Source of the DNA: Atopobiaceae bacterium
Lineage (GTDB): Bacteria > Actinomycetota > Coriobacteriia > Coriobacteriales > Atopobiaceae
NCBI GenBank assembly: GCA_022483015.1
Contig: JAKVOB010000001.1
Span: 1,574,902-1,638,901 of the forward strand
Direction of reading: 5' to 3'
Length of the DNA stretch: 64,000 bases
Under the pieces are notes generated by a model, which did no database searches, had not been told where the DNA came from, and worked only from the letters and a program-made list of their open reading frames with translations. The translations under genes and the position numbers were made by a program. Position 1 is the stretch's first letter; each line of letters begins with the position of its first letter. This document shows, one piece after another, positions 51,351-59,248 of this stretch.

Positions 51351-52711
51351 CGAGGGTCACCGGCCGGTGTCCCCTTGAGGTACCACGGATGGGCTTCGTC
51401 TATGGTCATCGGCAGTATCGAGCCGACGAGGGCAGCAGAATCGAGGTCCTTGCCCGGAGAGAAGAGCACCGTCTGGTTCTTCTCGGAATGTCCTACCAGG
51501 ACGTCCGTGTTGCGCTTCGAGGGACCTTCGACGAGCACCTGGTCGACCCCTCCTACGTCATTGCGGTTCGATGCGAGGGATTGGGCCTCGACCAGGCGCG
51601 CGAGCCTATCGAAACGGTCCTGTATCACCTCTTGCGGGGTGTCGTCCTCGATGCGTGCGGCCGGGGTACCGTCACGGCGCGAATAGATGAAGGTGAAGGC
51701 AGCGTCGAAGTCGGCCTCGCTCACAAGGCTCATCGTGTCATCGAAGTCGGTCTCGGTCTCACCGGGGAACCCGACGATGAGGTCGGTCGTGAGTGCTATG
51801 CCGGGCATGGCAGCACGGATCCTCCTGGCGAGGGCAAGGTAGTCCTCACGGGTGTAGTGGCGGTTCATGGCCTTGAGGACGCGGGTCGAACCGCTCTGCA
51901 CGGCAAGGTGGAGCTGGGGCATCACGGACGGGGTCTCGGCCATGGCAGCGATCGTATCGTCCGTGAGGTCCTTGGGGTGAGACGAGGTGAACCTGATGCG
52001 CTCGATGCCCGTTGCACCCACGGCGCGGAGCAGCTCGGCGAAGCGAGGGTCACCATATCGGTCGCGGCCGTAGGAGTTCACGTTCTGTCCGAGCAGGCAG
52101 ACCTCCCGGACGCCATCGGCCACGAGATGGTCGACCTCCTGCACGACCTCGTCGAAGTCGCGGCTGCGCTCACGACCACGGACATAGGGAACTATGCAGT
52201 AGCTGCAGAAGTTATTGCATCCGTACATGATGGGGACCCAAGCGTGGAAGGCGGTCGCACGCGAGGACGGCAGGTCAGTCGAGAAGGACGACGACTCGCT
52301 GACGTCGACCTCGAGCTCGTCGCCGACGTCACCACGAGACTCGGCAAGGAGATGCGGGAGGTTCTGGATGGCACCCGTGCCGAAGACCACGTCCACGTTA
52401 GGAAGATGTTCGCGGAGGTTCTCGCCGTCACGCTGGGCGATGCAGCCACCTATGGCGATGGTCCGCCTGCCACTCGGAGGCATGGGCGCACCAAACACGC
52501 CGGTGACGTTGCCATAGAGGCGCGTGTCCGCCTTCTCGCGCACGCAGCACGTCATGAAGACGACGATGTCAGCATCGTCAGCAGAGCCGACCTCGAGACA
52601 ACCGCAGGCATCCAGAAGTCCCGAGACACGCTCTGAGTCGTGGAGGTTCATCTGGCAGCCGAAGGTACGGACGAAATAGGTGAGCCCAACGAGCACGGAC
52701 GGATAGGTCAT
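51347..52711 (-). CDS. miaB: tRNA-2-methylthio-N6-dimethylallyladenosine synthase MiaB
   Basis: A 454-residue radical SAM methylthiotransferase that turns i6A37 into ms2i6A37. The N-terminal domain has its three cysteines (TFGCQMNLHDSERV, MTCCVREKAD, GGCIAQRDG), the radical SAM cluster motif is YGCNNFCSYCIVPYVRGRERSR, and a C-terminal TRAM domain follows. It is co-transcribed with spoVS, whose stop abuts its start. A related enzyme, RimO, is encoded at 59245. Confidence 0.96.
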   Translation of the reverse strand: MTYPSVLVGLTYFVRTFGCQMNLHDSERVSGLLDACGCLEVGSADDADIVVFMTCCVREKADTRLYGNVTGVFGAPMPPSGRRTIAIGGCIAQRDGENLREHLPNVDVVFGTGAIQNLPHLLAESRGDVGDELEVDVSESSSFSTDLPSSRATAFHAWVPIMYGCNNFCSYCIVPYVRGRERSRDFDEVVQEVDHLVADGVREVCLLGQNVNSYGRDRYGDPRFAELLRAVGATGIERIRFTSSHPKDLTDDTIAAMAETPSVMPQLHLAVQSGSTRVLKAMNRHYTREDYLALARRIRAAMPGIALTTDLIVGFPGETETDFDDTMSLVSEADFDAAFTFIYSRRDGTPAARIEDDTPQEVIQDRFDRLARLVEAQSLASNRNDVGGVDQVLVEGPSKRNTDVLVGHSEKNQTVLFSPGKDLDSAALVGSILPMTIDEAHPWYLKGTPAGDPR

Positions 52712-53029
52712 CTAACAAACCGTCCTCACACCATCATCGGTGAGGGCCTGCGAGTCCTGAGGCACCAGGCGATGCACGTAGACGGCGAACCTGATGGCCG
52801 TTCGCGGCTGGCCATTGATCTCGATATCCGAGAAGGTGGGGGCACAGGAGATGTCCACGCCCGTCGGTATGAGGAAGCCTCGGGCGATGGCCATTGCCTT
52901 GACAGCTTGGTTGACGGCACCAGCCCCGACGCACTGCATGTTGACGGGTACGCCATCCTTCACGAGCCCCGCGATGGCCCCGGCGACCGATGCCGGCGAG
53001 GATTTGCTTGATACCTTGAGGTAGTCCAT
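52712..53029 (-). CDS. spoVS: SpoVS-like protein with a C-terminal extension
   Basis: A 105-residue protein whose first 85 residues match stage V sporulation protein S, a small Alba-fold nucleic-acid-binding protein: LKVSSKSSPASVAGAIAGL, VGAGAVNQAVKAMAIARGFL, CAPTFSDIEINGQPRTAIRF. The usual length is about 86 residues; the last 20 here (VPQDSQALTDDGVRTVC) are extra. The organism carries no other sporulation gene in this window, so the role is presumably in vegetative RNA or DNA biology. ATG 53029 has AGGAGA upstream. It lies between rny (one gene upstream) and miaB, as in Bacillus. Confidence 0.93.
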   Translation of the reverse strand: MDYLKVSSKSSPASVAGAIAGLVKDGVPVNMQCVGAGAVNQAVKAMAIARGFLIPTGVDISCAPTFSDIEINGQPRTAIRFAVYVHRLVPQDSQALTDDGVRTVC

Positions 53030-53161
53030 GCATGTCTCCTGGTTCGAGGTCATACGATGCTGCTGCGATTCGAGGTACTTGGATATCTGGCACAAGAACT
53101 GCTATGCATATTCTACCGATTGGAGGGATTCCCGTACGCGGGAATGCAAGGAGGCGAACGG

Positions 53162-54274
53162 TCAATCCCGCTTGTCGACGTCGAAGGTGACGGTGACACG
53201 GCTTCCTGTCACCCGGATATGGGGTTCTCCAGAGAGCTGCAGGTAGTACCTATCAGCAAGGTAAGAGAAGTCTCGCTCGAGGAGCCTTGAGAATCCCTGC
53301 GCGTCCTGGTCGGATATGTGAAGGCCCCGGCAGTCCTTGGTGAGGTCGACCTCATGAGCTTGGCCTCCCGAGACATGTTGCAGACGTGCCAGGACCGAGC
53401 GGGTGGGCTTGATCTGACCGGAGAGTATCCGATGCGCCGTGCGTTCCGAGAGGTCAAGGCCTATTCCAGAGGCGATGCGCATGAGCTCGTCGGCATCGGC
53501 GGCAACCGACGGCCGCGAGACGACCGGAATCGTGGCGACGTCATCGACGAAGAGTAGGTCGCAGGAAGGTGTGGACCCATCGCCGTGCGCACGGAGCGTA
53601 GAGAGGATCTCGGAAGCGCTTCCCAGATACACCTCGCAGGCCGAACGCTCCTCGAGGGCGAACTCGCAGCAGGCGCGGATGATGTTGTGAGGCCCACGCG
53701 AGACGCCGGCGACCCCATCGTCGTCCACACCGACATGTGGCCAGGTGGACTGGTCGGCACGCTCGGACAGGCGCGAGCAGTCGACGTCGACGCGAAGAGA
53801 GCTACCCAACCCAGGAGCCGAGGTGACGACCCGTGCCGAAGAGACGTTCTCGCTGATGGAGAAGAGCGCCATGCCTCTGCCATGGACGCCCCAGCGATCC
53901 ATATGGACTGACTCGAGCTTCGAGGTCACGCGTGCGTCGAAGATGCGGTCCTGCATGTCATCCGGGATGCCCACACCATCATCGATCATCGTGAGGTAAC
54001 GGGCATCACCCTCACGTCCCGTCGCCACATAGATGTGGTGGGCCCCGGCATCACGGGCGTTGCGCAACATCTCGACGACAGCGTCCTCGACAGACTGGAT
54101 GTCGTGCTTTGCCTGCCTGCGCTCGGCCTCCCCGACACGAAGTCGAACGAATCCCTCACCGAGGTTCTCCTCGACCTTGAGCTGCGAGCCCCCAGAGACC
54201 GAAGCGACGAACCCGACCAGGTCATCCTGGGCGGGTTCGTCATGTGAGGCATCGATATGGGACGTTTGCGTCAT
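53162..54274 (-). CDS. GHKL-type ATPase of unknown function
   Basis: A 370-residue protein. The N-terminal part (about 45-165) has a Bergerat fold: N box VVEMLRNARDAGA, G1 box DDGVGIPDD, and G2 box GVHGRGMALFSI, with ARVVTSAPGLGSSLRV completing the sheet. This arrangement is closest to MutL/Hsp90/histidine-kinase ATPases of the HATPase_c_3 kind. The remaining 200 residues match no family I know; there is no MutL transducer, kinase dimerisation helix or membrane segment. It is 6 nt after rny and upstream of spoVS, where Bacillus has ymdB. An RNA-turnover or nucleoid role is suggested by context only. Confidence 0.85.
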   Translation of the reverse strand: MTQTSHIDASHDEPAQDDLVGFVASVSGGSQLKVEENLGEGFVRLRVGEAERRQAKHDIQSVEDAVVEMLRNARDAGAHHIYVATGREGDARYLTMIDDGVGIPDDMQDRIFDARVTSKLESVHMDRWGVHGRGMALFSISENVSSARVVTSAPGLGSSLRVDVDCSRLSERADQSTWPHVGVDDDGVAGVSRGPHNIIRACCEFALEERSACEVYLGSASEILSTLRAHGDGSTPSCDLLFVDDVATIPVVSRPSVAADADELMRIASGIGLDLSERTAHRILSGQIKPTRSVLARLQHVSGGQAHEVDLTKDCRGLHISDQDAQGFSRLLERDFSYLADRYYLQLSGEPHIRVTGSRVTVTFDVDKRD

Positions 54275-54280
54275 GCCGTC

Positions 54281-55840
54281 CTACTTGGCAACGTCGACAG
54301 CACGCGACTCGCGGATGACGACGACGCGCACCTGACCGGGATACTCCATGCCGTCCTCGATCTCGTGGGCGATGTCATGCGCGAGCACCGTGGCCTCGGC
54401 GTCCGAGATCTTCTCGGGCTGCACCATGACGTGAAGCTCGCGACCGGCCTGCATGGCATAGGTACGCTCGACACCAGCATGGGCGTTTGAGATCTCCTCG
54501 AGCTTCTCGAGGCGCTTGATATAGGTCTCGGCAGACTCGCGACGCGCACCAGGGCGTGAGGCAGAGATGGCATCCGCAGCCTGCACGAGGACGTCGAGCA
54601 CGGTATTGGGGTCGACGTCGGCGTGATGGGCCTCGATAGCGTGGACGATCTCAGGCTTCTCGCCATAACGACGTGCCAGGTCGGCTCCGATGACCGCATG
54701 GGGGCCCTCGACCTCATGGTCGATTGCCTTGCCGAGGTCGTGAAGCAGGCCGGCCCTCTTGGCGATGACCTCGTCATAGCCAATCTCGGAAGCCATGACG
54801 CCACAGAGGATGGAGACCTCCTTGGAATGCTGTAGGACGTTCTGTCCGAAGGAGGTGCGGTACTTGAGGGCACCGAGGGTCTTGATGAGCTCAGGGTGCA
54901 GGTCATGGATTCCGGCATCATAGGCTGCCTGCTCGCCAGCCTCCTCGACGCGTTGGTTCACGAGCTCCTCTGCCTTCTTGTACATCTCCTCGATGCGGGC
55001 AGGATGGATACGTCCGTCTGCGATGAGGTTCTCGAGCGCCACCCGAGCGGTCTCGCGGCGGACAGGATTGAAGCTCGAAAGCACGACGGTCTCAGGCGTG
55101 TCATCAACCACGAGCGAGACACCGGAGACCTGCTCGAACGTACGGATGTTGCGGCCCTCGCGACCGATGATGCGACCCTTCAGGTCATCAGACGGGATAT
55201 GCACGGAGGTGACCGTCACCTCGCCGGCTCGATCTGCCGCACAGCGCTGGATGGCCGTGGCAACGATCTCCTGGGCGGTCTTGTTGGCCTCGGCGCGGAC
55301 GTGCTGCTCGGAGTCACGCAGTATCTGCGCCTCCTCGCGTACGGAGTCGGCCTTCACGCGATCGAGGAGCTCGGTATGGGCCTCTTCCTCGGTAAGCGAC
55401 GAGATGCGCTCAAGCTCGGTCTTCTGGCTGGCAACCATGTCGTCGAGATCGGACTTCTGCTTGTCGAGCTGGCCCTGCTGGCTGGACAGCTGGTGCTCTC
55501 GCTTGTCGAGGGCGTCGTTACGGCGGTCGAGGGACTCCTCGCGCTGCATGACGCGCTTCTCGAGGTCATGGATCTCGGCCTTGCGCTGCTTGCCATCAGC
55601 CTCAGAGCTCTGCTTGATCTTGAGGGCTTCCTCCTTGGCCGCGATGAGCGCCTCCTTCTTGGAGGTCTCCGCATCGCGCTCGGCAGAGGAACGGATGGAC
55701 TCCGCCTTCGACTTGGCGTCGTCCACCTCCTTGTTGGCGGCCTGCACCCGCGACGAGTTCTTTCCGTTGAACACGACCATTGCGACGGCTGCGCCGACGA
55801 CAAGGCACACGATCCCTATGACGATACTGATGACATCCAT
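54281..55840 (-). CDS. rny: Ribonuclease Y
   Basis: A 519-residue membrane-anchored endoribonuclease that starts mRNA decay. One N-terminal helix (IVIGIVCLVVGAAVAMVVF), a long charged coiled coil (about 25-200), a KH domain (GRIIGREGRNIRTFEQ) and an HD domain with the metal pair in LLHDLGKAIDHE, plus a C-terminal RNase Y region. ATG 55840 has AGGAG five bases upstream; a longer frame reaches 55903 without such a site. A near-perfect promoter lies at 56016-56044, giving a leader of about 170 nt. Confidence 0.96.
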   Translation of the reverse strand: MDVISIVIGIVCLVVGAAVAMVVFNGKNSSRVQAANKEVDDAKSKAESIRSSAERDAETSKKEALIAAKEEALKIKQSSEADGKQRKAEIHDLEKRVMQREESLDRRNDALDKREHQLSSQQGQLDKQKSDLDDMVASQKTELERISSLTEEEAHTELLDRVKADSVREEAQILRDSEQHVRAEANKTAQEIVATAIQRCAADRAGEVTVTSVHIPSDDLKGRIIGREGRNIRTFEQVSGVSLVVDDTPETVVLSSFNPVRRETARVALENLIADGRIHPARIEEMYKKAEELVNQRVEEAGEQAAYDAGIHDLHPELIKTLGALKYRTSFGQNVLQHSKEVSILCGVMASEIGYDEVIAKRAGLLHDLGKAIDHEVEGPHAVIGADLARRYGEKPEIVHAIEAHHADVDPNTVLDVLVQAADAISASRPGARRESAETYIKRLEKLEEISNAHAGVERTYAMQAGRELHVMVQPEKISDAEATVLAHDIAHEIEDGMEYPGQVRVVVIRESRAVDVAK

Positions 55841-56015
55841 GGCCACTCCTAGGTAAAGGTATGCAAGTGTGAGGAGACCACCGGCTAAGGTGGAGTCCGC
55901 CATACGAGTGGCTTCTCGAGTCTATGTGGAAACAAGAGCTAGACGGGCGTGCAGAAACAAGGGAAACGTCAAGCTGCCAAGACAGAAGACGAGAGGAAAC
56001 TCGAATGACCCATCA

Positions 56016-56044
56016 ATCATATGGGGGCGACTGAAACGTGTCAA
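56016..56044 (-). promoter_or_regulatory. Near-consensus sigma-70 promoter of the rny operon
   Basis: On the minus strand TTGACA (56039-56044) and TATGAT (56016-56021) are separated by exactly 17 bp. It lies 175 bp before the rny start and would also drive the GHKL ATPase, spoVS, miaB, miaA and hflX if read through. The 275-bp gap (55841-56115) contains no gene. Confidence 0.85.
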
Positions 56045-56115
56045 ACGGGTTTACAGTTGAAGTGACGACCGGGGCTGCGCCGACGGTATCTCCATAGAAT
56101 CGGCGTCGCGTCGCC

Positions 56116-56823
56116 CTACGAGCGCCAGAGGCCACGGTCCTCGAGCACGCGACGTGCCGCATCCTTCGAGACGGACAGCGAGAAGCCTCGGGCGCTCAAG
56201 AATCGCACGAGCTTCTCATAGGGGTGAGCACCAGAGAGCGACCTGGATGCGATGAGGTCATAGGCGCGGTCGGCCTCGCCGTCGGGATCAAGGTAGTCAT
56301 CAGGCCATCCGGGGACCGCTGAGGCCTCGATGCCCTTCCGTGCAAGTTCGCGCTCGATACGATAGGAACCCCAGCCGGCCTGGACCTTGGTCCGTATGAA
56401 GACATCGGCGAACCGGTCATCGTCGAGGACCCTACCCTTCTTCGCACGGTCGATGACCTCGTCTATGACCGACGGGAGATATCCGTCGTCGTGGAGCTTC
56501 GTACGGGCCTCGTGGACAGAGTAGTCACGCCGGTCCACGAGGCCCGAGAGCCGTGACACCGCACAACGTCCCTCGATGGAGCGCACGGCGTACAAGAGCT
56601 CGGCCCGAGACGAGTATCCGGGAGGGTCGCAACAAGCATCGGACGCCTTGGTCAATGCCTTCCCTACAGCCAAGGGTACCAACATCACCTCAGGAGACTG
56701 GGACGGTCCGATGAGGACCTTGGCGCGCGGCCTCCTCCCACCTAGAGACGAGCTGGTCTGCGATGGGAGCTCCACGTTCCACGCGAAGCCCTGCGAGGCC
56801 GACTGCTCGGTGTGGTGGTCCAT
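56116..56823 (-). CDS. recX: Regulatory protein RecX
   Basis: A 235-residue helical protein that binds and restrains RecA filaments. Three RecX helical repeats are seen from about residue 80, with ISSLVDRRDYSVHEARTKL-like features, FIRTKVQAGWGSYRIERELARKGI and RFLSARGFSLSVSKDAARRVL. The first 65 residues are a non-conserved extension, so the real start might be further in. It lies 6 nt after recA, the usual order. Confidence 0.88.
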   Translation of the reverse strand: MDHHTEQSASQGFAWNVELPSQTSSSLGGRRPRAKVLIGPSQSPEVMLVPLAVGKALTKASDACCDPPGYSSRAELLYAVRSIEGRCAVSRLSGLVDRRDYSVHEARTKLHDDGYLPSVIDEVIDRAKKGRVLDDDRFADVFIRTKVQAGWGSYRIERELARKGIEASAVPGWPDDYLDPDGEADRAYDLIASRSLSGAHPYEKLVRFLSARGFSLSVSKDAARRVLEDRGLWRS

Positions 56824-56829
56824 GGAAGG

Positions 56830-57948
56830 CTATTCCTTCTTCGCTTCGGGAGCCTTGTTGGCGGCGGGGTCTTCAGCATCCGTGACTGGCGCCCCCACGC
56901 GATCGTCCTCAAGGTCCAGTCCGCAGGCCACGCGGACCTTATGCTCGATCTCAGAGGAGAGGTCTGGGTTGGACCGGAGGAAGTCCTTGGCAGCCTCGCG
57001 TCCCTGGCCAAGGCGTTCTCCCTCATAGGTATACCAGGCCCCAGACTTGTTGACGATATCCTCGTCAGCCGCCATGTCGAGGATGGACCCCTCCTTCGAG
57101 ATGCCTGTGCCATACATGATGTCGAATTCGGCCTGCTTGAAGGGAGGAGCGACCTTGTTCTTGACGACCTTCACCCGGACGCGGTTGCCGACCACCTCGC
57201 CATTGACCTTGATGGAGTCGATCCGCCTGATGTCCATGCGGACGGAGGAGAAGAACTTCAGGGCACGGCCACCGGGCGTGGTCTCGGGGTTGCCGAACAT
57301 GACGCCGATCTTCTCACGGAGCTGGTTGATGAAGATGCAGGTGGTGTTCGACTTGGCAAGCGAGCCAGCGAGCTTGCGGAGCGCCTGGCTCATGAGACGG
57401 GCCTGGAGTCCGACCGTGGTGTCACCGATCTCTCCCTCGATCTCCGCGCGCGGCACGAGGGCCGCCACGGAGTCGACGACAACGACGTCGATGGCTCCGG
57501 ACCGGACGAGCATGTCACAGATCTCGAGGGCCTGCTCACCGGTGTCAGGCTGTGATATGAGGACCTCGTCGATGTCTACACCGAGCCGAGCGGCATACCC
57601 GGGGTCGAGGGCATGCTCGGCGTCTATGAACGCGACGACGCCGCCCATCGCCTGGGCCTCTGCCAGGATCTCGAGCGAGAGCGTGGTCTTGCCGGAGGAC
57701 TCGGGACCGTAGATCTCGACGATACGCCCGCGCGGGACGCCGCCTATGCCGAGAGCCGCATCAAGGGCCACCGATCCTGTGGGAATGGCCTCGATCTCGA
57801 GGTCGGGACCATCGTCCCCATACTTCATGATGGCACCCTTGCCGAACCTCTTCTCGATCTCAGCGGTGGTCGATTCGATCATTCGATCGCGCTCTGCGCC
57901 GGTGCTCGGCCCATGGACCTCTTTGGTGACGTCCTTGCTCTTGGACAT
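56830..57948 (-). CDS. recA: Recombinase RecA
   Basis: A 372-residue recombinase that forms filaments on single-stranded DNA, exchanges strands and triggers LexA cleavage. Walker [10 protein letters not shown], Walker [13 protein letters not shown], the L2 and [22 protein letters not shown] regions and the C-terminal acidic tail are all normal. The ATG at 57948 follows GAGGGGA. A SOS-controlled promoter and a second, PafBC-like promoter element lie upstream. recX follows. Confidence 0.97.
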   Translation of the reverse strand: MSKSKDVTKEVHGPSTGAERDRMIESTTAEIEKRFGKGAIMKYGDDGPDLEIEAIPTGSVALDAALGIGGVPRGRIVEIYGPESSGKTTLSLEILAEAQAMGGVVAFIDAEHALDPGYAARLGVDIDEVLISQPDTGEQALEICDMLVRSGAIDVVVVDSVAALVPRAEIEGEIGDTTVGLQARLMSQALRKLAGSLAKSNTTCIFINQLREKIGVMFGNPETTPGGRALKFFSSVRMDIRRIDSIKVNGEVVGNRVRVKVVKNKVAPPFKQAEFDIMYGTGISKEGSILDMAADEDIVNKSGAWYTYEGERLGQGREAAKDFLRSNPDLSSEIEHKVRVACGLDLEDDRVGAPVTDAEDPAANKAPEAKKE

Positions 57949-57970
57949 GGCATCCCCTCTCGTCGTATGC

Positions 57971-57999
57971 ACTATAACCGAACATTCGTTCGTAGTCAA
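57971..57999 (-). promoter_or_regulatory. recA proximal promoter with a perfect LexA box in the spacer
   Basis: On the minus strand TTGACT (57994-57999) and TATAGT (57971-57976) are 17 bp apart. The SOS box CGAACGAATGTTCG (57979-57992), a perfect CGAAC-N4-GTTCG, fills the spacer, so LexA would block polymerase directly. Confidence 0.9.
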
Positions 58000-58012
58000 C
58001 GGACACAGGTCG

Positions 58013-58035
58013 AGGGTACCAGCGAAAACTGACAA
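58013..58035 (-). promoter_or_regulatory. Candidate PafBC-type (RecA-NDp) promoter element upstream of recA
   Basis: On the minus strand TTGTCAGTT (58027-58035), eight bases, then TACCCT (58013-58018). This is the order and spacing of the mycobacterial LexA-independent element TTGTCRGTG-N8-TANNNT, with eight of nine bases matching in the first part. The regulator itself is not in the window. Confidence 0.55.
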
Positions 58036-58050
58036 GGATTCGGTTCCGAC

Positions 58051-58066
58051 TGTCAGAATTCTGACA
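58051..58066. promoter_or_regulatory. Perfect 16-bp palindrome upstream of recA
   Basis: TGTCAGAATTCTGACA lies 50 bp upstream of the recA -35 box and 16 bp beyond the PafBC-like element, which contains the same TGTCAG core. It may be an operator. Confidence 0.4.
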
Positions 58067-58143
58067 CGAACGGTCAACCACGAGGGTCTCGAGTCCTTAC
58101 GCTCGGAGCTGTCACCGATGGACCCCCTCGACCGACCGAGACC

Positions 58144-58656
58144 TCAGGCGAGGGTGCCACCACACTCCATGAGACCCTCATGAAGCTCGGCCAACGCGAC
58201 ACGAACCGCCTGGGCACGTACCTCATCGCGATCCCCAGTGAACGTGTGCAGACGAGCTGAGGTGGACGCTGCAGTCGAGCGACCTATCCAAACCGTGCCG
58301 ACCGGCTTGCCCTCCTCGGCACCACCAGGTCCAGCGATACCCGTGACGCTCACTGAGACGTCGCAGGCGAGCACGGCTCGGGCACCTTCGGCCATGGCAC
58401 ACGCACACTCGGACGAGACTGGCCCCACTCCATCGATCACCAGGGGCGGGACACCAAGGACCGACTCCTTGACGGAGCACGCATAGCTCGTGATGCCGCC
58501 CATCATGACCTCGGAGGACCCAGGTATGTCCGTGATGGTCGCAGAGACGAGGCCGCCCGTGCACGACTCGGCCGTCCCGAGCGTGCGACCGGCTGCTCGT
58601 GCCTCGTGGACGAGCGCCTCGGCATCTCTCATGACCTCGTCGTCAATCCTCATCAC
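58144..58656 (-). CDS. cinA: Nicotinamide-nucleotide amidohydrolase, CinA C-terminal type (PncC)
   Basis: A 170-residue stand-alone CinA_C domain that deamidates NMN to NaMN in pyridine nucleotide recycling. ESCTGGLVSATITDIPGSS, GGITSYACSVKESVLGV and VTGIAGPGGAEEGKPVGTVWIG are the conserved blocks. The N-terminal MoCF-like domain found in Bacillus CinA is absent. It overlaps pgsA by 14 nt. recA lies downstream but has its own promoters. Confidence 0.93.
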   Translation of the reverse strand: MMRIDDEVMRDAEALVHEARAAGRTLGTAESCTGGLVSATITDIPGSSEVMMGGITSYACSVKESVLGVPPLVIDGVGPVSSECACAMAEGARAVLACDVSVSVTGIAGPGGAEEGKPVGTVWIGRSTAASTSARLHTFTGDRDEVRAQAVRVALAELHEGLMECGGTLA

Positions 58657-59248
58657 GAGCCCCCCCGAACAGGACGTCCTTGCCCTTCATGAAGTAGTCG
58701 ATGCCAGAGACCACCGTCAGGACGACGGCAGCGGCCATCACGAAATTCGAGACGAGGAAGAGGGCATCCGCACATGCGCCCGCCGGACAGGCCCTGGCCA
58801 CGAGCAAACCTGCGATGGCCCCCATGGTCGTGGCCGTCTTCCACTTGCCGAGGCCGCTTGCGGCCACGACGGTGCCGTCGGCCGAGAGGACCATCCTCAG
58901 ACCGGAGACAAGGAACTCCCGCGTCACGATGATGAAAGGCACCCACACGCTCGTGAGGTCCCACTGTACGAGGACAAGCAGGGCGCAGATGACCACGAGC
59001 TTGTCAGCTATGGGGTCGAGGAACTTCCCGAACACCGTCACCTCTCCCCTACTGCGGGCAAGGTAGCCGTCAAGCTTGTCGGTAAGGGCGATGATGCCGA
59101 AGGCGAAGGCCACGGCAAGGCCCCATGCCGAGATGGAGGTGCCATCAGGAAGAGGCGCGGCCTCAGCCAAGGCAAGCCAACCGAAAGTTGCGACGACACG
59201 CACGCACGTGACGACGTTCGCAGGCGTCCAGATGGAGCGTCTGCTCAT
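58643..59248 (-). CDS. pgsA: CDP-diacylglycerol-glycerol-3-phosphate 3-phosphatidyltransferase
   Basis: A 201-residue membrane enzyme that makes phosphatidylglycerol phosphate. It begins WTPANVVTCVRV and carries the full motif DKLDGYLARSRGEVTVFGKFLDPIADK. TREFLVSGLRMVLS is typical of PgsA. It overlaps rimO by 4 nt and cinA by 14 nt. A second family member lies at 32969. Confidence 0.93.
   Translation of the reverse strand: MSRRSIWTPANVVTCVRVVATFGWLALAEAAPLPDGTSISAWGLAVAFAFGIIALTDKLDGYLARSRGEVTVFGKFLDPIADKLVVICALLVLVQWDLTSVWVPFIIVTREFLVSGLRMVLSADGTVVAASGLGKWKTATTMGAIAGLLVARACPAGACADALFLVSNFVMAAAVVLTVVSGIDYFMKGKDVLFGGARDED

Noticed and set aside
51389-52636. 415-codon plus-strand frame opposite miaB
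   Set aside because: miaB carries all six expected cysteines; the opposite frame has no family features.
52712-53029. SpoVS as evidence that the organism sporulates
   Set aside because: SpoVS-domain proteins occur in non-sporulating lineages, and no other sporulation gene is visible here.
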